This document shows positions 55,528 to 64,000 of a stretch of 64,000 nt of DNA, one piece after another. Source of the stretch: Micrasema longulum (taxonomy: Eukaryota > Arthropoda > Insecta > Trichoptera > Brachycentridae); assembly GCA_022494885.1 (NCBI GenBank), contig JAGVSM010002838.1, positions 124,001-188,000 of the forward strand, in the 5' to 3' direction. Below the pieces are notes generated by a model. The model made no database searches. It saw nothing but the letters and a program-made list of their open reading frames with translations, and was not told the origin of the DNA. Within the stretch, counting starts at the first letter, position 1. Every line of letters begins with the position of its first letter. Position numbers and translations under genes: made by a program.

Positions 55528-55557
55528 CTTGGGCGGCTGTGATATTCAGTAGAAGAT

Positions 55558-55574
55558 TCGGCAGTGAAGGACCA
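55558..55574 (-). promoter_or_regulatory. Candidate primer binding site of the BEL element
   Basis: In element sense, three bases after the 5' LTR comes TGGTCCTTCACTGCCGA. A PBS starting TGG just downstream of the LTR is expected for tRNA-primed reverse transcription. I cannot assign the tRNA by eye. Confidence 0.6.
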
Positions 55575-55577
55575 CTT

Positions 55578-56249
55578 TGTACGAGACGCGTTTCCGCCTC
55601 GTATAAAGAATAGTGAGACTGTAAAAATCTCGGCAAGACGCTGGTATTCTACTGCGAGCTGCGATAGGTATCAGTAGCCCGTAGGTATGAATATTTATTC
55701 CAAATACTGTCGGCTGACAGTGGCGGCTAGCAGGTTGTAAATCCGCTTCTGGATTCAGCTGAGTCCAGGAAAGATGCAGTGAAGATCTGAAGACGAAGTG
55801 GCGAAGTAATCGGGCAGAGTAGAGTTAAAAGAGTGTTTACTGTTTTCGATCGATGTCTTTATTTCTCACATGTGCACATATTTATACAAGATTACAAAAT
55901 CTGACCCTACGGTTAACTTAGGTATGGGAATGGTGCCGGCCCCCCACTCTTGTCAAGTATTCTCCCGAGCGGCCAACGTAAATAGGCCCCTAGCCAACGT
56001 ATAAGCCCCGACCCCCGCCCCCGTCCCTCCATTGCACAATCGAGCGCCGACTAGAGTGGACGTGAAAGGGCCGCTAGCTTGACACGCTCCGCTCAATTCG
56101 TCCTTTATACGGCAGCGGCCGGTTAGACACGGAATTTAGCCTCGCAGACTCATACATACTAGGTTATATATTAAATACAAGTAAAATAATAATTGAAACA
56201 TTTATACTAACATACAATAATAAACTAAAGGACTATGACGTCGGCTACA
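55578..56249 (-). repeat. BEL 5' LTR (672 bp)
   Basis: Near-identical to 49531-50207. It would contain the element promoter in its element-sense U3, roughly 56249 down to 55860. Right target duplication CTGTC follows at 56250-56254. Confidence 0.95.
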
Positions 56250-56254
56250 CTGTC

Positions 56255-57429
56255 TATTTATTATAGGAGCGAAAATTCATAAACATTTCTTGTATACCCA
56301 CGAACAGGCCATGCCTTTGTGAGATTTATATATGTAATTATCCTATATATGTAATTATCCTTTATTTTTTGTTTAGTCTTTTTAACCTCTTGTGTATATA
56401 TCGTACAAAAACAAAAAAAAATAAAAATATTTTTTACATAAAATATAAATAGGTTTTAAGAACTATCATTTGTTCGAAACATTTGTTTTAAATTTATTGT
56501 ATATACTTGTAGATTTTCACAGAGCCTACAAATTATTTGGAAGGTTTCAAAGCTATTTTCTCTGAAATGATACAATTTTATGTGTTCCTAAGGGGTTGAA
56601 TAATTTGACAGGTGAAATAACTGTCACAACACGTACACGTGAAACGTATTGCAAATTGAAAATAAATGTAGGTACCGTGTTTAATTTATTTATTTTACTT
56701 AAATGTACAATACAGCACGATTGCCTAATTACAATTTCGTACATTTTTTGCGTTCTGTATTGTTATTGAAACAGTACTTGAACCCAGAATTAATATTTTC
56801 TGATTGTTTAATTCACCTCGTAGTGCAGTGGTTGCAGAATTCACATAATCTGGGAAAGGCAGTGTCAGGGTTTTGGTGATTTAGTATTTGTTTGTTTTTC
56901 TGTTATTTTCTCGAAAATGCCTCCCCGGTACTGTGCAAATAAGAGGTTGCACTGTAATGTAGTAGATTTTCATAACTTTCATACAGATCTAACCTACCTA
57001 TATATAAATTAGTATAGATTTAATATGTAAAATTAAGAAATAATTAGACTCAAGGGAATATTAATACTAAAATACTGGTCGCCCTATCTATGGAATCAAG
57101 GACATGTTCGCTTAGGCAGTTTTATGGTCAAGGAAATAATAAATCACAATGAAATATAGCTGCCAGATGTTCAAATTTACAAGAGTTTACCATCGTAAGG
57201 ATCTATTCCTTTTTGCATTACGCCAACATCAGTGGCCCCCCAGAATTTCAAGGAATTATACACACTTGTAGGCGTGACCATAACTCAACATATTTTAAAA
57301 TGGACCGCCAATAGATCTTATTGGCTTACTTAGGGATAGTGCTTAATAATGCTTTTTTGTTGTATTTTTTTCACAGGTTTTATTTTAATTATGTAAAAGG
57401 TTCATAGAACCGTAAATAAATAAATACAA
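56255..57429. other. Unassigned; possible weak SINE and LINE tail
   Basis: A 17-bp tandem duplication (ATATATGTAATTATCCT) lies near 56327-56362. CACCTCGTAGTGCAGTGGTT near 56815 resembles a tRNA A-box but lacks a convincing B box. AGGTTCATAGAACCGTAAAT with AAATAAATAAAT near 57400-57425 looks like a LINE 3' tail. Confidence 0.35.
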
Positions 57430-58335
57430 GCAAATCTAAAATTCATCTCCATGCCAATGATCTTTTGATTTACTTGCATACTGATGTATAAAAATATATA
57501 AGTAATGCTATTAAAACGCTAAACTCTGAAATATATTTGATTTCTTGTTGGTTCAAAGAAAACAGCTTTCTGATTAATCCGAAAAAATCCTAGGCGATTA
57601 TAATTTGTAGCCATAGATAAATCTCTTTCTAAATTTCTCAACTTTGCCTGCCTTAGTGATCGACCGAAATGGTATTCCTTTCGCAAAACAGTTCAAAATC
57701 TTGGCATTTTTATGGACTAACACTTAGCGTGGCAAGAATAGATTACTGAGGTTAGGAAGAAGTTTGATCGCACATTCACTGAAAAGACTGTAGAATTTTC
57801 TTCTAACCACAAACAAAAAAATCTATCCCAATATATTATGTTGTCTTCTTTGTGCAATGCCAATATTTGCTATCTTGGTGCCAATACGGATCTCACAGAT
57901 CGTCTGGAACGTTTGAAGAATCAAAGCATCCGCTTTATTTTCAATCTCAAAAAGTGTGACCGTGTATTACCCTTTCGCCCCGAACTCGAGTGGCTTCATT
58001 TTTATCAGCACATAAACTTTCGATCTCACTCACTTCTAAATAATATTTTTTACAACCCCTGCGCTCCAAAATATCTTGCTGAGAATTTCATTTACTTTCT
58101 GATCATGGTCTTTTGCTTCACTTTTCTCAGAAGAGAACACTTTCCGTTCCTCGACACGGCACATCATTTTTCAGCTATTCCTTTTCCGTTCAAGGTGCTA
58201 GATTTTGGAATGAGCTATCTCTTCATATAAAAAATGCGCCTTCTCTAGCCACCTTCAAGAAACGCCTAAAACATCATTATATATCCCCAGAATCCTGAAC
58301 TCCCTAAATGTTTACTGTTTTTTTTAAATAAATAT
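57430..58335 (+). pseudogene. LINE RT-to-C-terminus fragment with frameshifts
   Basis: HANDLLIYLHTDV near 57440-57490 corresponds to the catalytic YADD region with an altered motif. Next come CWFKENSFLINPKKS, ILGIFMD-like sequence, then the open part ICYLGANTDLTDRLERLKNQ and SIRFIFNLKKCDRVLPF. After a frame change it reads RTLSVPRHGTSFFSYSFSVQ and ARFWNELSLHIKNAPSLATF. This is a collinear Jockey/CR1-like polymerase from the catalytic box to the stop near 58296. Confidence 0.8.
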
Positions 58336-58631
58336 CTTTATCCCTTTTTATATCCTTGGTTCCTCTTTCTCTCTCTTTCCAAACTAATAATCTGATTCCA
58401 CAGTCCTTATCATTTAATATGTATAAAATAATGTGCTTTAAAAAAATATAAAAATATGTGCAAGCCTTATCTCCTAATCAAAAAAAAAATGTTAGTTTGA
58501 ATTCATTAGGTTATTTTTATTTTATGTTTGTATATTTTGATATATATTTATGGTTTTCAAACACATCATTTCGACTAATTCTTCTTTTGATTAGTTTGTT
58601 TTTTGGTTGGCTAGAAGAAATTTTACTTTTT
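58336..58631. other. LINE 3' UTR and AT-rich spacer
   Basis: TTTTTTTTAAATAAATATC near 58318 is probably the 3' UTR of the preceding LINE. Nothing else is recognised. Confidence 0.35.
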
Positions 58632-58803
58632 TTTTTTTTGCACCACAACAGGCCAGGAGGCCTAATTACAGTGGTGAATTACATCACAGAGCACAGGCTT
58701 GAGAAAAATCACATTTTTAATTTTTGTGTTCTCACCGGGAATCGAACCCGGAACCTTCCGTGCGTGAGTCAAGCGTCTTGACCACTACACCACGGAGGCC
58801 GCC
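58632..58803 (-). repeat. SINE-V, full length
   Basis: Minus strand: GGCGGCCTCCGTGGTGTAGT, CGCTTGACTCACGCACGG, GGTTCCGGGTTCGATTCCCG, GTGCTCTGTGATGTAATTCA, GGCCTCCTGGCCTGTTGTGG and poly-A. Confidence 0.85.
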
Positions 58804-58809
58804 ACATTT

Positions 58810-59092
58810 TGTATGTGAAATAAACATTCAGAAAAAGTTGATCGAGTGGAGATACAAAGTTTTCGTATTCGCCTACCATTTTTGAAGTCTGGGGTTCGAT
58901 TCATGTTAGGGTAGATGAAAAAATAAAGATATTAAAGGTTATTTAAAGTGCGATATTTTATTGTTCCTGGACTAGCACCTGAATCGTAGAGCTGATCACC
59001 TTACCATCATGTTACAGATTATCTAAATACGCTGCATTTGATTTAAAGATGCAGTTTCCTATGCATCACTGGGTTGCGGAAAGGGAACGATG
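58810..59092 (+). repeat. SINE-A copy within composite module
   Basis: CTGGGGTTCGATTCATGTTA, TTGTTCCTGGACTAGCACC, GCTGATCACCTTACCATCA, TTCCTATGCATCACTGGG, GGAAAGGGAACGATGATC. Upstream GTTGATCGAGTGGAGATAC matches the 5' extension seen at 5756-5955. Confidence 0.75.
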
Positions 59093-59221
59093 ATCATAAA
59101 TCAATTCATTATGAATTTTTAATACTTGTACGGAGAATCGTCATATATTATATTGCGAATAGTTAAATTGATAAGCGTTTTACTTAATTATACCTGTCTT
59201 TATGAATGGTATGTAACGCGA

Positions 59222-59654
59222 AATTGCTTTTAGCTATAAGTCCGCCAAAGTACTTTTTATTTGAACTTGAAGTTTTGAGTAAATAAAATGAAAAAGAGTT
59301 TATGATTTTCGCTATTTCTAATATACTGCGTTATTTTTAATTTTTCATTTTACGTTTTTTTACCGAAGTATCTTGAGTTCAATAAATTGCATAGTTATAA
59401 TATATTACGAGTATAATATATTTCATTATCTTACATTAGAACACGGTTGTGTTAGTGTATTTATGTTCATGCTTATAAAGGGCATTTGTGCCGTGTACAC
59501 AAAAAAATTATAAATAGAAAATATTATGTTTATGTATGTCATCATTTTAGTTAAAATTATGTCTTCGTCTTGCATGTTTCCCAATGCGCTTTTGCACACA
59601 ATACACAGGGGTCTGGAAAGGTAAGTTAAGTAAGTAAAGAAAATAGTTTTTTTT
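59222..59654. other. Unassigned AT-rich DNA
   Basis: No signal. Confidence 0.3.
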
Positions 59655-59800
59655 AAAGGGTCCGCAGGTAGAAAAGAGAGAACATGAAGGGAAGTAATGA
59701 TTTATACACCACAACACACAACACCCTGATCAATTGAAATAAAATCGGAAACTGGCGGGAATCGAACCCTCGACGCTAGTTTCTCAGTTCCACGATACTA
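59655..59800 (-). repeat. SINE-W copy, head partly lost
   Basis: Minus strand: AACTGAGAAACTAGCGTCGA, GGGTTCGATTCCCGCCAG, TTCAATTGATCAGGGTG. It matches the W order; the A-box side is disrupted. Confidence 0.65.
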
Positions 59801-60072
59801 GTCAAATCCTATGAGATACATTCAAATCATATTATACTGACATACTCACATAAATTACAACAAATTAACATATAATTGAAAATAAAAATTAATGGTTTTT
59901 AAATTTTTATATCTTCTCGTATATCATTAAAGTTGTTTTTCATATTTTAACAATTATAAAAACAAAATAAGTGCTTCAAATATAAACTTTATACTTTAAT
60001 AATAGTTTGATTCTAAAAGTATATTTCGTTCTTATTTGATATATGATTAAGTAATGCATTACTTTCTCAAAA
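59801..60072. other. AT-rich spacer
   Basis: Ends at the left direct repeat (60073-60086) of the next E insertion. Confidence 0.3.
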
Positions 60073-60086
60073 GGTAATTTCTTATT

Positions 60087-60715
60087 TAAATTTATTTCAA
60101 AAAAGAGGGAAAACATTTTTTGAGGATATGTGGATGTTCAAACATGGGCAGAATGGTAAATGTTACACAGTGTGTAAAGTGGCCACTTAAACTAGTCACA
60201 AGCCCTGTAAATGTCTAGACTTCCATATTCCCTTCTCAAAAATGTTTTACCTGTCTGTTAAAATAAATTTAAATATGAACAACTCCCTAGGGAGGAAATC
60301 CAGCCAGTCTGCAAGCATTTGGACATAATCAAACATTGTTGAATTACTACCTGGTAAAAGAAGAAGTATAAAAATTGAAAAAATTGTTTTCAGGCGTTGC
60401 CTAGTAGGTGATTTGGTTCAGCCGGATGAATCTCACCCACGTGATAAAGGTTTCAGCTCTTTTTCTTCGCAAAAGTCAACAGATGGAATAGTTGAGGAAA
60501 TGTGGATGTTCAAACATGGGCAGAATGGTGAATGTTACACAGTGCGTAAAGTGGCCACTTAAACCAGCCAATGACAGGTCACAAGCCCTGTAAATGCCTA
60601 GACTTCCATATTCGCTTCTCAAAAATGTTTTCCCTCTCTGTTGAAATAAATTTAAATATGAACAACTCCCTAGGGAGAAATCCAGCCAGTCTGCAAGCAT
60701 TTGGACATAATCAAA
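60087..60715 (+). repeat. E element, inverted arm plus tandem dimer, 14-bp TSD
   Basis: Left GGTAATTTCTTATT (60073-60086) and right GGTTATTTCTTAGT (60716-60729) match at 12 of 14 bases. The element begins with an antisense arm of about 36 nt (TAAATTTATTTCAA...) and turns sense at about 60121. It finishes one monomer at about 60345 and then contains a whole second monomer (60346-60715). The second gives the best view of the unit: TTACTACCTGGTAAAAG ... TTGGACATAATCAAA, about 370 bp. Confidence 0.85.
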
Positions 60716-60729
60716 GGTTATTTCTTAGT

Positions 60730-62399
60730 TAAATCATTTGAGGTTTCTTTAAAAAAAAATTGTTTGCTTAGATTGTATTTACTTTTTGAAGATAAAACTT
60801 CATTTGGCGCACTGTGTATGATTTTCATTTCAACATAGAAGAGAGAAGAAAAACTATTTGAAATTATACCATATTTAATAATAATATAATTCATTGGATA
60901 TAAAGTAATAGATTTTTCTAATATCCATATTTTTCCGATTGTTTTCATAGCAAAGAGAAATGTTATTTCATATTAAAATATGAACCTTTTTTAATCACAT
61001 TTTTGTTACCCTAGAGGCACAATTTGATTGGAAGATACATAAAAAAGAAATGTTTCTTATCAACAAAGGAAACATGAAACTTATTTAAAATACAGAAATA
61101 AAGGCAAGATATAATATTACAGTTGTTTTAAATTAAGTAGAAAAAAAGCAGTCGACAAGAGATTCCAAGATTTATATTTATTTATCATAGTTTGCAGTTA
61201 CCTCTTAAAAGACTGTGGTAAATAATCCCTTTGCGCGCGGTGATGATGGTGAACATCGTGTTACCGCTAGTAAAAGACGGAAAAAAATTTAAAGTTCAGA
61301 CTTTTGAAAAAACAAAATAACATGAAGACATACTGTTTGATAATTCCTTTTCCATAATTTATGCGAATAAGCATATAATTAGGCCCTGTTATAGCAAAAT
61401 AAATTAAAAATCACAAGTACGCCGCTCATGTTAGGCGCGTGCGTCCCCCATCACTGTCAACCGACTGGAGACTGAAACCACTTTAGACAAAACCCGCTGC
61501 AGAACAGCGTCTCTGTCTTCCTTGTTATGACTTCTATCTTCGTGCTCTTTCTTGTATAAGGTATCTGTAAAGATGGGTTGCTGAATTAGCGGACCTTCAT
61601 ACTTCGCGTAGCAAGGATAAATATTTTTTGTACTAACATTTAGCATAGTTATACAAATTTAACTTTCTAAATCTGGTGTGAAAATGTCCAATTGAAGATT
61701 ACAAAAAATACGAATTCATCATTTTAAAAAATAAGAGAGATATATTAAGTCTTGTGTCCTATGTTGACTAGTGCGACATCACAGCCACACAAGAATTAAG
61801 AAGAAAGAGTGCAAATACTTTTTTTTACACAGTTTACCATAAAAAAATTTAAATGCGTTATACTTTCAATTGACAACTGATACGAAAGAGATTGAAAGGT
61901 TTTTTTAATTTATCGTAGTTAACAGTTAAGAATAAAGATATTTAAATACTTTTTACTTCAAGATTATTATTTTTTAATTTTAGTTTGCAATTAACTTTTA
62001 AAAAATTAAACAGTTTATTTATACTTATCACAGTTACGAAAGCGATGTTAAAATTGGACCTTAAAGAATAAACCACTAGAGTCCCATTTAACGAAATGTT
62101 TAGGAAATAAGATTTTGTGATTGTGTGATTTCCAAAACAACACAATGTTTAACCAAATTAGATCATTTCAAACTGTAATTGACTTTTAATATGAAATAAT
62201 GATTTTTTTAAAATAATAACAGTGCATAGTAAAATGGCGTATCTGGGACAACTGATGTTTTTTGCTCTACAACAAAGTGGATTTCAGATTTTTATTTCAA
62301 CTTTAAAAATGCACTTTTACGACGAAAGTGGACTTTATTTATGTATAAAACGTCTTGGTTTATTTCTAAAAATACAGAAATATTTGTTTCACTTTCCAC
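60730..62399. other. Unassigned AT-rich DNA
   Basis: About 1.7 kb. A moderate-GC minus-strand frame at 61431-61646 (71 codons) is unrecognised. No repeat partner seen. Confidence 0.35.
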
Positions 62400-62575
62400 A
62401 GTTTACAATTAACAAGAAGAAATTTGAAATATTGCAATGTAAACCTTCGGAACTTTTTCGGAATTCAAACCCGGGACTTCTATCATGGTAGCAACAATTA
62501 CCCTACGAGGCCGACCAACTCATATCTCTACTTATTTCGTTCTTCACGACTTTTACCTGAGAGTGGGTTTCGGGT
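62400..62575 (-). repeat. SINE-A-like head
   Basis: Minus strand: CTCAGGTAAAAGTCGTGAAG (5' extension), GGCCTCGTAGGGTAATTGTT, CCGGGTTTGAATTCCG (B box), then TTTACATTGCAATATTTC. The body beyond 62400 is not preserved. Confidence 0.55.
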
Positions 62576-62599
62576 AAAAAAGACGTCCAGGATGATTCT

Positions 62600-63390
62600 G
62601 GTTCTATTTTTCATAATCCCAGATATGGACAAAACACGAACAAAACACGTCATTACAACCCAGAACATAAAAATAAACAACGAAACTCTTAAAGAACTAG
62701 AACATGTGACTTACCTAGGACTCACAATGGACAGACAATTGAAATTGACAAAACACATAGACGGACTCACTAAAGTAATGGCATCACTACATAGCCTCTT
62801 CTACAAAATTAAAGATTTTATACCAAGAAAGGAAAAAATTATGATGTACAAAGCCTATGTCAAAAGTAAATTGAGTTACATGATCGCCTTCTGGGGAACT
62901 GGTAACAAGACAGACATAACAAGAATACAAAGACAACAAAATAAAATTTTTAAACTAACATACAACCTACCCTACCTGACCTCTACGACTGAACTGTACA
63001 AAAAAAACACACCAGTTTGACATAAGCTACTTGACTAAAATTGGGACCTTAAAAATTGTGCACAAAATAACACTGGGAAACATACAAGACGACGACATAA
63101 TATTAGTCAAAAATGCCGACATACACAAATATAACACCAGACAACAACAACACTCTCATATTGAAAAAGCAAAGACAAACACAGGACAGTCAAAAATACT
63201 ACATAATGGACTTAAACACTTCAACGACTTACCTTACTACTTGAAAACTTTTACTGGAGACAAATTTAAAATCAATCTGAAAAAGCACATGATGACTGAA
63301 CTAACTAGACTAGACGAGACAAAAAATGACCAGACAATATTAAATCTCTAATGGAACCCTAACGGGTTTTTTTAAAATTGTAAATAAATA
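62600..63390 (+). pseudogene. LINE polymerase fragment in two frames
   Basis: TQNIKINNETLKELEHVTYL, GLTMDRQLKLTKHIDGLTKV, KIMMYKAYVKSKLSYMIAFW and GTGNKTDITRIQRQQNKIFK. A frame break lies at about 63018, then IQDDDIILVKNADIHKYNTR and GLKHFNDLPYYLKTF to a stop at 63351. 'V.YLG...D..L....HI', 'YKAYV.S.LSY.I..WG......I...Q', 'YNTR' and 'G......F.DLP' run in the standard order of Jockey/CR1-like polymerases after the catalytic site. A short 3' UTR ends AAATAAATAAAAAAG. Comparatively young for this window: one frameshift only. Confidence 0.85.
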
Positions 63391-63814
63391 AAAAAGAAAA
63401 AGAAGAATAGAAAAAGTACGGCTGTAAAATGGCCGTGATAATGTTCGAAATTTAAACTGATTCATGCTATAAGAACGGGCGTTCTTTTAGTAATTAGAAA
63501 TTTCTCTCATTTATGTTAAATTTCCTGAAACAGAAGGTACTAATTATAATAATTTTATAGATTCCTGTTACTTAGAACAAACCTTTAATGAGATGTTCTT
63601 GGATTCTGGATTTTCGAGAAAGTTTTCCGTTACAAAAAATTCACAATGTAATTGAGAAATACCCCTTAAACAAACATATAATTTACTAAAAAATGAACTG
63701 ATTCGTGATTTATTTATATGTATTTATTCTTGTGCACTAAAATACAAAGGAATTATTATTAAAAAAACATAAATCTAATACCTCTCTAATACCGCACACA
63801 ACACAGTGTGTAAT
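63391..63814. other. Unassigned AT-rich DNA
   Basis: No signal. Confidence 0.3.
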
Positions 63815-64000
63815 ACTTATTTCTAATAAACCAGCCATTGACAGGTCATAAGCCCTGTAGATGCCTAGACTTCTATATTACCTTCTATTTAATGTTCTTC
63901 ATATCTGTTGTAATATGTTAATATAAACAGCGCCCCAGGGAGTTGAATCCAGTCCTTGTCTACAAAAATTCGGACAAACTCAAAATATTGTTGACTTATT
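63815..64000 (+). repeat. E element (copy 11), runs to the window edge
   Basis: Sense orientation: AACCAGCCATTGACAGGTC-like start, CCTAGACTTCTATATTACC, TGTTGTAATATGTTAATATA, CGCCCCAGGGAGTTGAATCC, then CGGACAAACTCAAAATATTG at about 63970-63989. The right flank is cut by the window end. Confidence 0.75.

Larger units (their letters stand above)
49531..56249 (-). mobile_element. BEL/Pao LTR retrotransposon, nearly complete
   Basis: A 6.7-kb element on the minus strand with 5' LTR 55578-56249, gag-pol 50239-55527 and 3' LTR 49531-50207. Exact 5-bp target duplications CTGTC sit at 49526-49530 and 56250-56254. Both LTRs start TGTAGCC and end CGTACA in element sense. The two LTRs differ at about 5 bases plus a 2-bp and a 3-bp indel, so insertion was recent in evolutionary terms. 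Domain order gag, protease, RT, RNase H, integrase with DUF1758/DUF1759-like regions defines BEL/Pao. No env-like frame is present. Confidence 0.97.
58632..59221 (-). repeat. Composite module, arm 2 of a 10-kb inverted repeat
   Basis: Reverse complement of 47662-48258. It starts with the SINE-V poly-T run and ends ATGTAACGCGAAATT at 59221, after which similarity stops abruptly. It has a 6-bp insertion (near 59154) relative to arm 1. Confidence 0.9.

Noticed and set aside
27634..58803. Genuine tRNA-Val genes
   Set aside because: Each tRNA-like head is followed by the same conserved SINE body and A-rich tail, and the acceptor stem is not closed; these are SINEs.
60440..60500. Hammerhead ribozyme in the E monomer (CTGTTGA ... 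CTGAAAC on the antisense strand)
   Set aside because: A conserved core position is wrong and the segment between the two cores does not form an adjacent stem; retrozyme identity not supported.
1..64000. CRISPR arrays, operons or bacterial signals
   Set aside because: No regularly spaced identical repeats with unique spacers; gene structure, SINEs and LTR/LINE elements are eukaryotic.

Overview
This is a eukaryotic, very AT-rich, repeat-dominated stretch, most likely from an arthropod genome and probably an insect. The reasons are a BEL/Pao LTR retrotransposon, mariner transposase remains, many 5'-truncated non-LTR retrotransposon (LINE) 3' ends, and several tRNA-derived SINE families. Polypyrimidine-AG and GTAAGT signals also replace any bacterial gene layout. 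No complete host gene can be supported. The only possible host coding pieces are two exon-like islands (28.2 kb and 30.8 kb) and a THAP-like N-terminal fragment (9.9 kb).

Layout. 0-13 kb: SINE-A and SINE-B copies, four LINE C-terminal remnants, foldback E elements at 1.75-2.33 and 12.6-13.0 kb. 13-25 kb: a SINE-W, an L2-type family whose 3' region carries about 100-bp tandem units (14.5 and 21.1 kb), an LTR-like relic beside an L2-type 3' end with a long (ATT)n tail (19.6-20.2 kb), a 50-bp near-perfect palindrome (20.9 kb), an E element holding a nested SINE-V, and an RTE-like LINE (24.2-25.1 kb). 25-39 kb: SINEs, LINE 3' ends, a 415-bp foldback element (31.6 kb), an E element interrupted by a 249-bp MITE (32.7 kb), and a 240-codon LINE fragment (34.6-35.3 kb). 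39-48 kb: E elements, TA/TG microsatellite, three TIR/hairpin elements (40.7, 41.75, 43.1 kb), a SINE-A split by a LINE, and a mariner relic (46.1 kb). 49.5-56.25 kb: a nearly intact BEL/Pao element on the minus strand with 5-bp target duplications and near-identical LTRs; one in-frame stop interrupts gag-pol. A 590-bp composite module occurs in inverted orientation on either side of it (47.7 and 58.6 kb). 57-64 kb: two more LINE fragments and E elements.

The most novel item is the dispersed E family. It has a monomer of about 370 bp, appears as foldback and tandem arrangements, and in three copies is bounded by 13-14-bp direct repeats. The start of the inverted arm recurs at one fixed internal position, and a short reading frame is free of indels across many copies. 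This looks like a non-autonomous retroposon made by an inversion-prone or Penelope-like mechanism; that mechanism is inferred, not shown.
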